From Actinomycetota bacterium (lineage in GTDB: Bacteria > Actinomycetota > Thermoleophilia > Solirubrobacterales > 70-9): 64,000 nucleotides of DNA. The position numbers and the translations under genes are program-made. Positions 8,618 to 16,890 of this stretch are shown piece by piece. The stretch is from NCBI GenBank assembly GCA_018268415.1, contig JAFDWO010000100.1, positions 1-64,000 on the forward strand, in the 5' to 3' direction. The notes beneath the pieces were generated by a model. The model ran no database searches and was not told the origin of the DNA. It saw only the letters and a program-made list of their open reading frames with translations. Position 1 is the first letter of the stretch. Each line of letters starts with the position of its first letter.

Positions 8618-9175
8618 CTAGACGGGGGCGAGCCCGAGAAGCGCTGCGGCATCGCGCACGACCGCGTCGTCCATCCGCATCTCTGTCACCTCGGCGACCG
8701 CAAGTCGCGGCGCGGCGCGGTCGAAGAGCGTGAGGTTGATCCAGCTCGCCTCCAGGGTCGACCACCAGCGCAGGGCGACCGCATCCGGGTGGCGGCGGTG
8801 CAGGTCGGAGGCCAGCCGCTGCGTTATGTCGCGGGCGCGGGTCGCGACCCGCGAAGGCCGCAGCCCCTCGGCGACAAGGGCGGCGGGGTCGTCGAGGTCG
8901 ACGACGATCGCCTCGTCGGGCAGCTCGAGACCCACAAGCGCGAGCGGGCTCCCCAGGTGGACGAGCATCGATGCCGTGAGCGGCCCCGCCCCGCGGAACG
9001 CGGCGAGCGCCTCCGCGACCGCCGACACCGCATCCTCGGCCACGTACAGGCAGCCGTACAGGTCAGGGTTGTCGTGCCGCCCGTAGCCTTGTCGCGAGCG
9101 CGGGAACCAGAGCGCACCGCCTGGCTCCTCGGCCGCGGCACTACGGTCAAACGGCAGCGTCCGCCAGAGCCTCAC
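8618..9175 (-). CDS. RES domain toxin
   Basis: 185 residues with RES-domain character: N-terminal LWRTLPFDR, an Arg-rich segment (GGALWFPRSRQGYGRHDNP, the R-x-x-x-x-x-R/G-R-x-x-P type pattern), a central YVAEDAVSAVAEAL helix and a late LRWWSTLEASWINLTLFD strand. Characterised RES toxins degrade NAD+. The gene overlaps the upstream antitoxin by 4 nt (GTGA), which decides the GTG start and couples translation. The pair is a type II toxin-antitoxin module of the RES-Xre (MbcTA-like) class. NAD+ targeting is inferred from the family. Confidence 0.85.
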   Translation of the reverse strand: MRLWRTLPFDRSAAAEEPGGALWFPRSRQGYGRHDNPDLYGCLYVAEDAVSAVAEALAAFRGAGPLTASMLVHLGSPLALVGLELPDEAIVVDLDDPAALVAEGLRPSRVATRARDITQRLASDLHRRHPDAVALRWWSTLEASWINLTLFDRAAPRLAVAEVTEMRMDDAVVRDAAALLGLAPV

Positions 9176-9504
9176 GCATAGCCACCCGCGCGCTCGTCGG
9201 CGATCGCCCCGAGCAGGTCCTGACTCCGCCCCGCCCGCACCAGGTCGATCGGCCGCCGATCCCCCAACCGCGGGTTAATGCCGAGCAACCACCGCTCCGC
9301 CGCCTCCGCCGGATAGAGCCGCAGCAGACTGGACATGAGCAGCTCGAGCAGGTCGACACGCTCGGCGTTCACCAGATCGATCCCGCCGCCCTTTCGCCAC
9401 CGCGTCACCTGCGCCGGGCTGACCCCGAGCAGCTCCGCGACCCGTCGCTGGGAGCCGAGGTCCTCGCTGAGCGCGGTGATCTTGGTCGCCGTGGCTACGG
9501 GCAT
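9172..9504 (-). CDS. Xre/MbcA/ParS-type antitoxin
   Basis: 110 residues. A helix-turn-helix in the first half (LGSQRRVAELLGVSPAQVTRWRKG) is followed by the MbcA/ParS toxin-binding C-terminus (LYPAEAAERWLLGINPRLGDRRPIDLVRAGRSQDLLGAI) that docks on RES toxins. First gene of a two-gene operon whose stop overlaps the toxin start. A perfect dyad 11 nt upstream (9515-9539) is the likely autorepression operator. This is the antitoxin-first order usual for RES-Xre loci. Confidence 0.9.
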   Translation of the reverse strand: MPVATATKITALSEDLGSQRRVAELLGVSPAQVTRWRKGGGIDLVNAERVDLLELLMSSLLRLYPAEAAERWLLGINPRLGDRRPIDLVRAGRSQDLLGAIADERAGGYA

Positions 9505-9514
9505 GGAGAGATCC

Positions 9515-9539
9515 TAGCGCAACATATTTTGTTGCGCTA
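9515..9539. promoter_or_regulatory. Operator of the RES/Xre module
   Basis: TAGCGCAACA and its exact complement TGTTGCGCTA flank a 5-nt AT centre, 10 nt upstream of the antitoxin ATG. The AT-rich centre would double as part of the promoter, so antitoxin binding should block RNA polymerase. Confidence 0.75.
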
Positions 9540-9581
9540 CGGCCAACGGAGCCCCACCTGCGCCGCGCGCCGAACCCCCAC

Positions 9582-9845
9582 GTGCTGACCCTGAGCCCGC
9601 CACTCTCCTTCGAGTCGCGCCGGCTCGAAGCCAACCTCGGCTACACGATCTCGAAGTACTCGATGAGCCTGGTGGCGCTGGGATGGCCGCCGAGTTCGCC
9701 GACGACGGGATCGCCTTCAACTCCCTCGGACCGCGGACCCTCATCGCCACCGCCGCGATCCGCGACGTCGTCGGGGGCGAGGAGGCGATCGCCTACGCCC
9801 GCCTCCCCCGGATCATGGCCGACGCCGCCCACGCGACCTCACCCC
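9582..9845 (+). pseudogene. Short-chain dehydrogenase (HSDL2-like) remnant
   Basis: Two adjoining frames together give the C-terminal part of an SDR: LTLSPPLSFESRRLEANLGYT-ISKYSMSLVALG in one frame, then after a one-base loss near 9681, MAAEFADDGIAFNSLGPRTLIATAAIRDVVGGEEAI...RIMADAAHA in the next. The YTISKY (YxxxK) catalytic pair and the cofactor-loop PRT are visible. The N-terminal Rossmann part is absent and similarity stops at about 9845. No intact reading frame remains. It lies just outside the left end of the island. Confidence 0.75.
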
Positions 9846-9950
9846 GACCTGTCCATAGAGCCAGTAGACACCGTCGAAGTCGGTGGCGTGTCGTCCGAAG
9901 GCGATCAGGCTTCGCTCCAACATGTCGAACCAGCATAACCCTGGTCCGAG
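9846..9950 (-). other. Possible gene fragment left of the island
   Basis: On the minus strand a short open stretch encodes MLERSLIAFGRHATDFDGVYWLYG, which reads like real protein but has no match I recognise and no intact gene around it. Possibly another remnant next to the SDR pseudogene. Very uncertain. Confidence 0.2.
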
Positions 9951-9954
9951 GACG

Positions 9955-9982
9955 AAAAAGACCGCCTCACGGGCGGTCGTTT
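9955..9982 (-). terminator. Original tRNA-Glu terminator, now stranded
   Basis: On the minus strand GACCGCCC, a short loop, GGCGGTC and a T run form a rho-independent terminator 17-40 nt beyond the displaced tRNA 3' end at 9999. It fits the terminator that followed tRNA-Glu before the island inserted. Confidence 0.7.
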
Positions 9983-9998
9983 CGCTCTACATCAGGAG

Positions 9999-10039
9999 TA
10001 CCGCTACGGGGATTCGAACCCCGGTTTCCGGACTGAGAA
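9999..10039. repeat. Left attachment site (tRNA-Glu 3' fragment)
   Basis: 41 bp identical to 25321-25361, ending mid anticodon loop. It contains the T arm and acceptor 3' strand of tRNA-Glu in minus orientation but no 5' half, so it is not a tRNA gene. Confidence 0.92.
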
Positions 10040-10145
10040 CGAGCCGGAGAGGTTGCGGCTGCCTGCGGTTGTCCGTCTGATCGCGCTCTCCGAGCCGAAT
10101 CCTTTGCGGCCACTTGCGGGTGTTCCCCCGCATGCTGTTGCCTAT

Positions 10146-10161
10146 CTGTTGCCGGCAACAG
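10146..10161. promoter_or_regulatory. Left-end palindrome, candidate integrase arm site
   Basis: Perfect 16-bp palindrome CTGTTGCCGGCAACAG, 107 nt inside the left att site and just upstream of the integrase gene. The same TGTTGCCGGCAA string recurs inside the right end at about 25129-25140. It may also be an integrase autoregulatory site. Confidence 0.55.
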
Positions 10162-10228
10162 GGTGGCGCCGCGATGGCCTGGTCCGTGCATGGGTCAGAA
10201 GAAATCCACGCAGAGGAGGACAACCACC

Positions 10229-11398
10229 ATGGCCGACCTGGAAAAGTCCGGCACGCCCGGCATCTACCGACGTCACCGGAAGGACTGTGACGCGAAGGAC
10301 CGTTGCAAATGTCCCTGGGTGATCACCTGGCGACATCGGGGCAAGCAATACAAGGAGACCTGCGAGAGCTTCAACGAGGCGCGGAAAAGGAAAGCGGCTC
10401 ACGAATCCGGCGAGCTCGAGCCGCGATCGAAGTCCAAGTTCGGCGAGTACTTCCCCGAGTGGATCGAGAGCTACTCGGGGTTGACCAGCCGCGGGTTCTC
10501 GGAGACCACGCGGCCCGAGTACCGCAGGCCGATCGCCACGTACGCGATGCCGGTCTGGAAGAACAAGAGATTGAGCGACATCGAGCGTGGCGATGTTCGG
10601 CGGCTCTTCATGTCGCTGCGCAAACAGGGCAAGTCAACCTCCGTGATCAAGAAGCTCCGCGTCTCGCTGTCGGCGCTATTCGAGACCGCGATCGAAGACG
10701 ACCTGATCCGCCACAACCCGGCCAAGGGCGTGCGGATCCCCGCTGCCCTGACCGAGGAGGCCGAGGACGATGAGCGGGCGAAGGCGCTCACGCGACATGA
10801 GCTCTCGGCGCTGCTTTCGAAGATGACGCCCGAGTGGCGGCTCTTCTTCGAGTTCCTCACCCATTCCGGGCTGCGGATCTCGGAGGCGATCGGCCTCACC
10901 TGGCGACACGTCGACCTGGGCGAGCGTCCCCACATCCAGGTCCGCGAGCAGGTCTACCGCGGCGTGCGCAAGAAGCTGAAGACCCGGAAGGCGCGAAGGG
11001 ATCTTCCCCTCTCGGCCGGGATGACGCGCCGTCTGCGGGATCTTCGCGAGAGTTCGGGTGCGCTCGGGCGGGATCCCGTCTTCGCCTCGAGCGTCGGCAC
11101 GACCCTGATCCCGGGCAAGGTCGCAAAGAACGTCCTCTGGCCCGCCACCGCCGCGGCCGGCCTCGTCATCGACGCCGATGATGAGGAGTCCGAGCCGTTC
11201 CCGGTCACCTTTCACACCTTCCGCCACACCTGCGCCTCGCTCCTCTTCGACCATGGCCGGAACATCAAGCAGGTCCAGGAGTGGCTCGGGCATGCCGATC
11301 CCGGATTCACGCTTCGGACCTACGTCCACCTGATGGACGCCGGGGTGGGAGATGCGGACTTCTTCGACGAGGCGGTCGGTCCCGATGAGGAGGGTTAG
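10229..11398 (+). CDS. int: Tyrosine site-specific integrase
   Basis: 389 residues from ATG 10229, chosen over an open frame from 10163 because an AGGAGG ribosome site lies 10 nt upstream. N-terminal zinc-like Cys cluster (DCDAKDRCKCPW), a SAM-like core-binding domain (about 65-165) and a C-terminal catalytic domain with the full active site: R216 (THSGLRISEAIGL), Lys near 250, H329-x-x-R332 (HTFRHT), H355 (WLGHAD) and Y365 (RTYVHL). It cuts and joins at the tRNA-Glu att sites. Convergent with the 634-residue gene; the two stop codons overlap by 4 nt. Confidence 0.96.
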   Translation: MADLEKSGTPGIYRRHRKDCDAKDRCKCPWVITWRHRGKQYKETCESFNEARKRKAAHESGELEPRSKSKFGEYFPEWIESYSGLTSRGFSETTRPEYRRPIATYAMPVWKNKRLSDIERGDVRRLFMSLRKQGKSTSVIKKLRVSLSALFETAIEDDLIRHNPAKGVRIPAALTEEAEDDERAKALTRHELSALLSKMTPEWRLFFEFLTHSGLRISEAIGLTWRHVDLGERPHIQVREQVYRGVRKKLKTRKARRDLPLSAGMTRRLRDLRESSGALGRDPVFASSVGTTLIPGKVAKNVLWPATAAAGLVIDADDEESEPFPVTFHTFRHTCASLLFDHGRNIKQVQEWLGHADPGFTLRTYVHLMDAGVGDADFFDEAVGPDEEG

Positions 11399-13299
11399 CC
11401 CCCGGGCGACTCCTCCTCACCATGCTCGAGATCGACGATCTTGAAGCCGACGTCGTCGATCTCCTCGCCCTCGTCGAGGTCGATCGGCTGCAGCCCGACC
11501 CGCCAGAGGATCTGCGAGATGACCTCGTTGGCGAGAACGTCGGCCTCCTCGATCGACGGTACACCCATCGCGCAACGGACGAGCAGTGAGCCGTCCCCCT
11601 CCTCATGAGGCTCGATCCCGAGACTGATCGGCAAGGGGCTGAAGTCATAGATCGCCTGGTTGAACTTGCCCTGGACCTCGTCGAAGGTCTGTCCGGGCGA
11701 CGGCGCGAACCGGGCCTCGGCGACGAAACGTAGATCGGGAGATCCGAACAGCTCATGGCGCACCCCGAAGCGGGTCAGGCGCTCGTCGCGCACGAGTCCG
11801 GCGGCGCGACAGCGCTCGAGCTGCTCGCGCATCGCGACGATGCCCTCGAGTGCCTCCGCGCACTGCTCGAACGGGGTCACCGCCCCCGCCGCGAGCGCGT
11901 GCCCACCCACGGCGCGCGTCCATCCGAGCGCAACCTCGATGACCGAGAAGATCGCGTCGATCGCGAGCGGATGGGACCGGCCCGGAAAGACCCGGAAGAA
12001 TTCAGGCCAGTCGAGGATCTGGTCATCCTGCGGTTCCTCCGTGTGACCGAAGGCGGCGTCTCGACTCGAATAGCGACCGTAGACCCATGCCCATGGGGAA
12101 ACGCGAGCGGCTCCGTGGATGGCCGGCGGCGGGCAGAAGGAGGCGAGATAACCATCGGGCCTGAGTGCGAGGAGGTACGCATCGCGGTGATTGAACTCGA
12201 GCGTCCACGGGAGCTGGGCCAACTCGCCGGCTAACGCCTCCAGCTCCGCCTCCTTCTCCTCTTCCCGCTCCCGAGAGCGAACAGCCACGCTTTCGCGGGC
12301 CGTCATCCCGGGCGGCTCGGAGAGGCTCCACCTCGGCTCGTCGTCTCCGGTCGCCCGCGGCGACGGTTCTCCGCCTTCGGCGTACCACGGGGCCCATAGG
12401 GCGGTCCGGCGGGAGGTGAGGCCAGAAGGCACGATCTCCGCCAACGTCTGGGCGTCGACGCTCGGCAGGTACTCGTACAGGAACTCTTCGTCCAGGACCA
12501 CCTGTTCAAGATCGTCGAGCTCAAGACGCGCCTGCTCCATCCCGGCGGTCGAGAGCATCTCCTTGTCTTCCAGGATTCCTTCGGCCTGGCGGATCAGGAT
12601 GAACCCGGCGATCTGCTCCGCCAGGTTCGCGAGCAGGAGTCGCCTGGGCTGGCCGAACTTCCAGCCGACGAGGTAGAGAGTGTCGACCATGTCATGCACC
12701 AGGGCGTCGTCGATCAGGTCGTGCGCATCCGGCGGCAGGTACTCCATCAACTCTTCGCGACCGAGATCGCCCAGCTGGTCCACGGACACGATCGCGGCGA
12801 TTCGTAGAGCCTCCTGGGCCGCAGGGTGCCGAAGACCGTACGCGGACCCGTACGCCGTCGGTCGGAGTCGGGAGTCTGTCCTTCCAGCGACGCCGACCGG
12901 GTAATCGTCGCCGCTCACGTCCGATCCGTCGGGTCGCGTGGGGAAGGCGATCACTGCGGCCTCCCCCTCCCACCCCCGGACGCGTATCGCAGATTGCTCG
13001 GCGAATTCGGTGTCGGACCGCACGATCTCGCAGGCGGTGTATCGGATGCCCGAGGCATCGAGGTACCCGCCGATCGCCTCACGCGCCGAAATCGCCTTCT
13101 CGTCAGGATCCGGCGAGGGCGCCATGGACTCCCAGTCGTCCATGGCTAGGGCGAATCCCGGCAACTCGACCTGGAGTCGCTCTTCGAGATACAGGCGCCG
13201 GGGCGAATCGCCCTTCTCAAGCGCGAGCCGCAGCCTGCCGGATCCGAATCGATCCGCCCATTCCGCCATCTGCCGGTGAACTTGATCGGCCTCGCTCAA
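11395..13299 (-). CDS. Unknown 634-residue protein, cassette gene 4
   Basis: No family recognised. Acidic soluble protein without signal peptide or membrane span. A charged coiled-coil stretch (ESVAVRSREREEEKEAELEALAGELAQL) lies mid-protein. The C-terminal region has alternating strands and ends in an acidic tail (DLDEGEEIDDVGFKIVDLEHGEEE). Possibly two domains split by the coiled coil. Last gene of a four-gene minus-strand set (16065 to 11395); 87 nt separate it from the preceding gene. Its stop overlaps the integrase stop. Reading-frame quality and codon use support a real gene. Confidence 0.7.
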   Translation of the reverse strand: MSEADQVHRQMAEWADRFGSGRLRLALEKGDSPRRLYLEERLQVELPGFALAMDDWESMAPSPDPDEKAISAREAIGGYLDASGIRYTACEIVRSDTEFAEQSAIRVRGWEGEAAVIAFPTRPDGSDVSGDDYPVGVAGRTDSRLRPTAYGSAYGLRHPAAQEALRIAAIVSVDQLGDLGREELMEYLPPDAHDLIDDALVHDMVDTLYLVGWKFGQPRRLLLANLAEQIAGFILIRQAEGILEDKEMLSTAGMEQARLELDDLEQVVLDEEFLYEYLPSVDAQTLAEIVPSGLTSRRTALWAPWYAEGGEPSPRATGDDEPRWSLSEPPGMTARESVAVRSREREEEKEAELEALAGELAQLPWTLEFNHRDAYLLALRPDGYLASFCPPPAIHGAARVSPWAWVYGRYSSRDAAFGHTEEPQDDQILDWPEFFRVFPGRSHPLAIDAIFSVIEVALGWTRAVGGHALAAGAVTPFEQCAEALEGIVAMREQLERCRAAGLVRDERLTRFGVRHELFGSPDLRFVAEARFAPSPGQTFDEVQGKFNQAIYDFSPLPISLGIEPHEEGDGSLLVRCAMGVPSIEEADVLANEVISQILWRVGLQPIDLDEGEEIDDVGFKIVDLEHGEEESPGG

Positions 13300-13386
13300 C
13301 GTCCAGACCTCGCGCGTGTCCCGGAACCCAGACTAACCCGCGCCTGACTCAAGACGAGGGCCGATCCATCTCGGCATCACGGTCGC

Positions 13387-14025
13387 TCATCCCTCCACCT
13401 CGCGGACGACGACGACGGCTTCTTGCTCCAGGCGCTCCCGGATCTCCTTGGTCACACCAGCCCGCGGCTTGCGCTGTTTGGCATTCAACGCGAGAGCAAC
13501 CTTGATCGCCCCTTCCGCGTAGTGCTCTTCCTCGAACGTCGGACGGGAGGCCTGCCTTTCCTTCCACAGATCGAACGCCTTGTCGAGGAGCGCCCACTTT
13601 CGGTCGCGCTGCTCGCCCTCGCGTTGAAAGACATCTTTGACCGCCTGCATCAACAGCCGGTCGAGCGGACCTTCCCCAAGAGATTTTTCATCGAAGGACC
13701 CGCTGGCCTCAAGACAGGCAGCAAGCCAGAGGACCTCGCCTTGGCTGAGGATCAATTCGCCGCTCACCCAGGGTGAGACGGAGACCTCCGGGGACTTGAA
13801 TCGTTCCGGCCAATCGGCAGGGAGTGGCGCCCACCCGAAGTCCCCGTGGTAGAGCAATGGCTGCTCGCCACGCTCACACAGGAAGACGAGCTGCTCGCCG
13901 TGCTGATTCTCGAAAAAGCCAACGTAGCGATCCGCGCTGCGCTCCAGCGTGACGTCGCTGGGAAATGCGTGTCCGCCGTGCTCCACAAGTGGAATTCCCA
14001 GCACTCGCTCACCGTCCTTGCTCAT
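13387..14025 (-). CDS. Unknown 212-residue protein, cassette gene 3
   Basis: Unrecognised. The first half is beta-rich (RYVGFFENQHGEQLVFLCERGEQPLLYHGDFGW) and the second helical, ending in KEIRERLEQEAVVVVREVEG. No membrane segment or motif typical of an enzyme class. ATG at 14025, 38 nt after the previous gene, so co-transcribed with the 288-residue gene. The N-terminal strand pattern could be an immunity or sensing domain, but nothing visible proves it. Confidence 0.65.
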   Translation of the reverse strand: MSKDGERVLGIPLVEHGGHAFPSDVTLERSADRYVGFFENQHGEQLVFLCERGEQPLLYHGDFGWAPLPADWPERFKSPEVSVSPWVSGELILSQGEVLWLAACLEASGSFDEKSLGEGPLDRLLMQAVKDVFQREGEQRDRKWALLDKAFDLWKERQASRPTFEEEHYAEGAIKVALALNAKQRKPRAGVTKEIRERLEQEAVVVVREVEG

Positions 14026-14063
14026 CTAAATCTCCCTCGACTCAACCTGGGTGGACCGTCCAT

Positions 14064-14930
14064 TCAACGCCGCGTGCCTCGGCGGCGCCGAGACGCAGGC
14101 GCCGCCCGCCGCATCTCGGCTTCGTGAACACCCCGCCACCGCAGGTAGAAACCCCAAGCCCACAACGCGGCGAGCGAGGCGTATCGGTCGAGCTCCTCGT
14201 AGTCATCGGCGACACGTTCCATGAAGTCCGCGGCGACGGCGCTTCCGGTCTGGTATTCCGTCGTGTACCGCTCGCGAGACATCCCGTAGCCAGCGTGCAC
14301 GGGCATGATCTCGCTACTCGCGAATGGGAGCTCGCCGTCATCGAGACGCCGCCGGACCCGATCCGCGATGAAGGTCCGGTACCCCGCCTCCTTTTCCTCG
14401 ACCTCCCACGACGGAAGCAGCGCGCCCGCGACATCGCGGATCCGGTCGTAGATGCTCACCAGCTCCCGGACCATGTTGTAACAGGCGACCTGCTCGTCCC
14501 TGACGATCCCGAGACCCATCTCGAGCTTGAGGACGGCCCTCGACATGTCTTTGAACCTCGGAGGTAGCCACTCCGGAACGCGCGGCAGGCCACCCTTCCC
14601 CGGTTCGAATGGTTCGAGCCCCTGCCAGAGTTCCTCGATTTCGAAGCCGACCGGGTCGCGTTCCTTCGCGAGAAGTTGATCGTGCTCGTATTTTTCATCG
14701 TGGGTTCGGAATTCGGATTCCTTGGCCTTCGGACCGAGATCCGACCACGGTTTGACGAGGCGTTCTAGGTGGGTCTCGAACTCGCCGTCCTTGTCGCGGA
14801 CGAGCACGTGCCTGCCACCCGGGTTCGATAAGAACTTCAAGAGAACGACCTTGCGGTACTCGTCACGTCCGAAGGTGTACTGCTCCTGCCAGGCGTACTC
14901 GCCTTCGATCTCGACCTCCCGCTTGAGCAC
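14064..14930 (-). CDS. Unknown 288-residue protein, cassette gene 2
   Basis: Unrecognised, mostly helical and rich in charged residues; starts MLKREVEIEGEYAWQEQYTFGRDEYRKVV and ends in an Arg-rich tail. A region around residues 135-200 (ELVSIYDRIRDVAGALLPSW...YRTFIADRVRRRL) looks like a helical bundle. No catalytic signature seen. Transcribed between the 337- and 212-residue genes with gaps of 121 and 38 nt. Confidence 0.65.
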   Translation of the reverse strand: MLKREVEIEGEYAWQEQYTFGRDEYRKVVLLKFLSNPGGRHVLVRDKDGEFETHLERLVKPWSDLGPKAKESEFRTHDEKYEHDQLLAKERDPVGFEIEELWQGLEPFEPGKGGLPRVPEWLPPRFKDMSRAVLKLEMGLGIVRDEQVACYNMVRELVSIYDRIRDVAGALLPSWEVEEKEAGYRTFIADRVRRRLDDGELPFASSEIMPVHAGYGMSRERYTTEYQTGSAVAADFMERVADDYEELDRYASLAALWAWGFYLRWRGVHEAEMRRAAPASRRRRGTRR

Positions 14931-15051
14931 CTAAACCAAAGCCTATCCAGAGATGTCCTCGAGGACGTACATGCCCGTTCCCCTGAATCACCGGGTACCC
15001 CGCCACCGCCGAGGCGTTCCCGGGCAGCGCTCGAAGCCGGCCTTCAGTGAC

Positions 15052-16065
15052 TCACGCGCCGAGCTCGGTTACCCGCTGCAGGGCCGCCTCGCGCTCGAAG
15101 GCCGTCCTGCTCAAATGGTCCCAGGAGGTGGGCTCCGCCTCGATCGTCTCCAGCAGCTGCTGGATCTCGCCTTCCAGCCGCCGGCTCTCGGTGCGGTCGA
15201 AGTCAGATTCGCGGATCGAAGGACGAACGTCCGGACCGAGAGTCCCCAGCCTGGACCGCAGCGCGGAAGCCACGCTTTCGGCCTCGGCGAGTAGGTCGAT
15301 GTCGAGTGCCTGCGACATCACACGGACCCAGACAGCCCCGGCGGAGATGGGGCGCACCGTCACGGAGGCGAACGTCGGACGACCAGGCAGAGGCCAGACC
15401 ATGAGAAGCTGGCCGTCGGCGACGGTCACTGGCCCCTGACTCACCGCCCCTCTGTCGAGGGCGATCTGCGCCGCGGCGCTCATGACAGCCTCGATGTCAG
15501 ATCCGGTCGCGAAGACGTCGGGTTGGAAGAGGGGTCCGACGAGCCTCACACCTTCGTGCTTCACGGGCGCAGCGGAGGGTGTCGCATCTGGTTTCCTGGG
15601 CGCCCGCTCGATGGTCACGCCTTCTCGCTTCAGGCGTTGCTCATGCCGGATAGCCCTCGTATACGTGTCTCCGGGCGCCCAGGATTCCCATCCCTCAATC
15701 CAGACCACCTGCATTTCAGAGTGCGTCCCGGGCGGAAGCCAAAGGCGGGTGCGGACCACCACCCAGCGGCCGATCGGCGGTCGGACCTGCTCCCACCAGG
15801 TGTCTTGGACCCCGATCGCCGATCCGAAATGAACGAGTGCCTTGGTGCCACGGCGGGCCTGCTGGTAGGCCCGTTCGACGCGCCCGGCGATCGGCCTGCC
15901 CGAATCGAGGTCGACGACGCTTGCCGGGATCAGGGGCGCCAGCCCTTGCCACACCCTCCAGGCGTGCTCGTCCTCCCGCCACCGCCTGCCATAGAGGAGA
16001 GCTTCGATCCTCCGCCGCATGAGTAGTGAGAGTAGCGCCGGCCCAGGGCACGGCGACGCTTTCAC
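15052..16065 (-). CDS. Unknown 337-residue protein, cassette gene 1
   Basis: Unrecognised. Start is GTG 16065 or ATG 16020 (MRRRIEALLYGRRW); the latter gives a better charged N-terminus. Middle segments (GRWVVVRTRLWLPPGTHSEMQVVWIEGWESW) are beta-rich; the C-terminal third is a helical, acidic segment (SRRLEGEIQQLLETIEAEPTSWDHLSRTAFEREAALQRV), probably coiled coil. First gene of the cassette and divergent from the RHH-PIN pair, with 82 nt between the gene starts. Confidence 0.65.
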   Translation of the reverse strand: MKASPCPGPALLSLLMRRRIEALLYGRRWREDEHAWRVWQGLAPLIPASVVDLDSGRPIAGRVERAYQQARRGTKALVHFGSAIGVQDTWWEQVRPPIGRWVVVRTRLWLPPGTHSEMQVVWIEGWESWAPGDTYTRAIRHEQRLKREGVTIERAPRKPDATPSAAPVKHEGVRLVGPLFQPDVFATGSDIEAVMSAAAQIALDRGAVSQGPVTVADGQLLMVWPLPGRPTFASVTVRPISAGAVWVRVMSQALDIDLLAEAESVASALRSRLGTLGPDVRPSIRESDFDRTESRRLEGEIQQLLETIEAEPTSWDHLSRTAFEREAALQRVTELGA

Positions 16066-16132
16066 GTTGGACGACGGAGAGATCGCGCGCGGCCGTCACA
16101 GACAATTCCCGTCAATGCACCGACCGGACGCG

Positions 16133-16149
16133 ATATGATGTCTTCATAT
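16133..16149. promoter_or_regulatory. Operator-like dyad at the RHH antitoxin start
   Basis: ATATGA and TCATAT arms with a 5-nt centre, ending on the antitoxin start codon at 16148. Short symmetric sites at this position are usual for ribbon-helix-helix autorepression. Confidence 0.5.
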
Positions 16150-16384
16150 GAGCCGCCTTCTCTCCGTATCCCTGCCAGACGATCTCGCCGAGGAGACCGA
16201 CGCCCTGGCTCAGAGCCTCGGCAAGACCAGGAGTGAGATCGTCCGCGACGCCCTGCGTCGTCAACTTCAGGTCGAGCGCCTCGCCGACCTGCAGCGCTAC
16301 GGGCGCGAGCGAGCCGAGGCCGTCGGCGTGGGGCCGGAAGACACCGAGGCATTGGTCGACGAGTCGCGCTCCGGGCGCCATTGA
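16148..16384 (+). CDS. Ribbon-helix-helix (CopG/VapB-like) antitoxin
   Basis: 78 residues. The first 45 form a classic RHH unit: short strand RLLSVSLPDDLAEETDALAQ then helices LGKTRSEIVRDALRRQL. The remaining acidic tail would wrap the toxin. First gene of a pair that overlaps the PIN gene by 4 nt. A dyad overlaps its start codon. Typically a dimer that represses its own promoter and neutralises the PIN RNase. Confidence 0.88.
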   Translation: MSRLLSVSLPDDLAEETDALAQSLGKTRSEIVRDALRRQLQVERLADLQRYGRERAEAVGVGPEDTEALVDESRSGRH

Positions 16385-16800
16385 TCCTGCGGGTCGCCTG
16401 CGACACCAACGTCCTCGTCTCGGCGTTCATCGCTGCCGGGCCGCCGAGCCGGATCCTCGAGGAGACGATCAACGGCCGGATCGAGTTGGTCCTGCCCCGT
16501 CCGGTGATCGTCGAGCTGGAGCGGATCCTGACCGGGAAGCTCGGCTTCGAGGAAGACCGCTGGCAGGCTACCGAGCAGCTTCTGGTCAACCTCGCAGCCG
16601 AGCTGGTCGACGCGCCCGCGGGCCGGCCTGAGGCGATCAGTGGCGACCCAGATGACGACCTGATCCTCGCCTGTGTGGTCGAGGCCGAGGTCGAGGTGCT
16701 CGTGTCCGGCGATCGTCGTCACCTGCTCCCCCTAGGTGAGCATCGCGGCGTTCGGATCGTAACGCCGCAGGCGTTGCTCGCAGAGTTGCGAGGTGGGTGA
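16381..16800 (+). CDS. PIN domain toxin (VapC-like RNase)
   Basis: 139 residues from a TTG start that overlaps the antitoxin stop (TTGA). PIN acidic residues are in place: D8 (ACDTNVLVSAF), E in IVELERIL, the DPDDDLILACVVEAE cluster and D in VSGDRRHLL. It belongs to the PIN group with the long EETINGRIELVLPRPVIVELERIL helix-strand often paired with RHH antitoxins. Likely metal-dependent ribonuclease. It may serve to stabilise the island. Confidence 0.88.
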   Translation: MILRVACDTNVLVSAFIAAGPPSRILEETINGRIELVLPRPVIVELERILTGKLGFEEDRWQATEQLLVNLAAELVDAPAGRPEAISGDPDDDLILACVVEAEVEVLVSGDRRHLLPLGEHRGVRIVTPQALLAELRGG

Positions 16801-16890
16801 ACTCTCGACGGGTTGTCGTCTGGGTACTGAAACGAGATCCAACTCCGGCCCGAGGCGACTCGGCCTCCGGACGTCGGCCGGGCCATTCGA

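Noticed and set aside
9999-10039. Second tRNA-Glu gene
   Set aside because: Only the 3' half is present; it is the displaced end of the tRNA created by island insertion.
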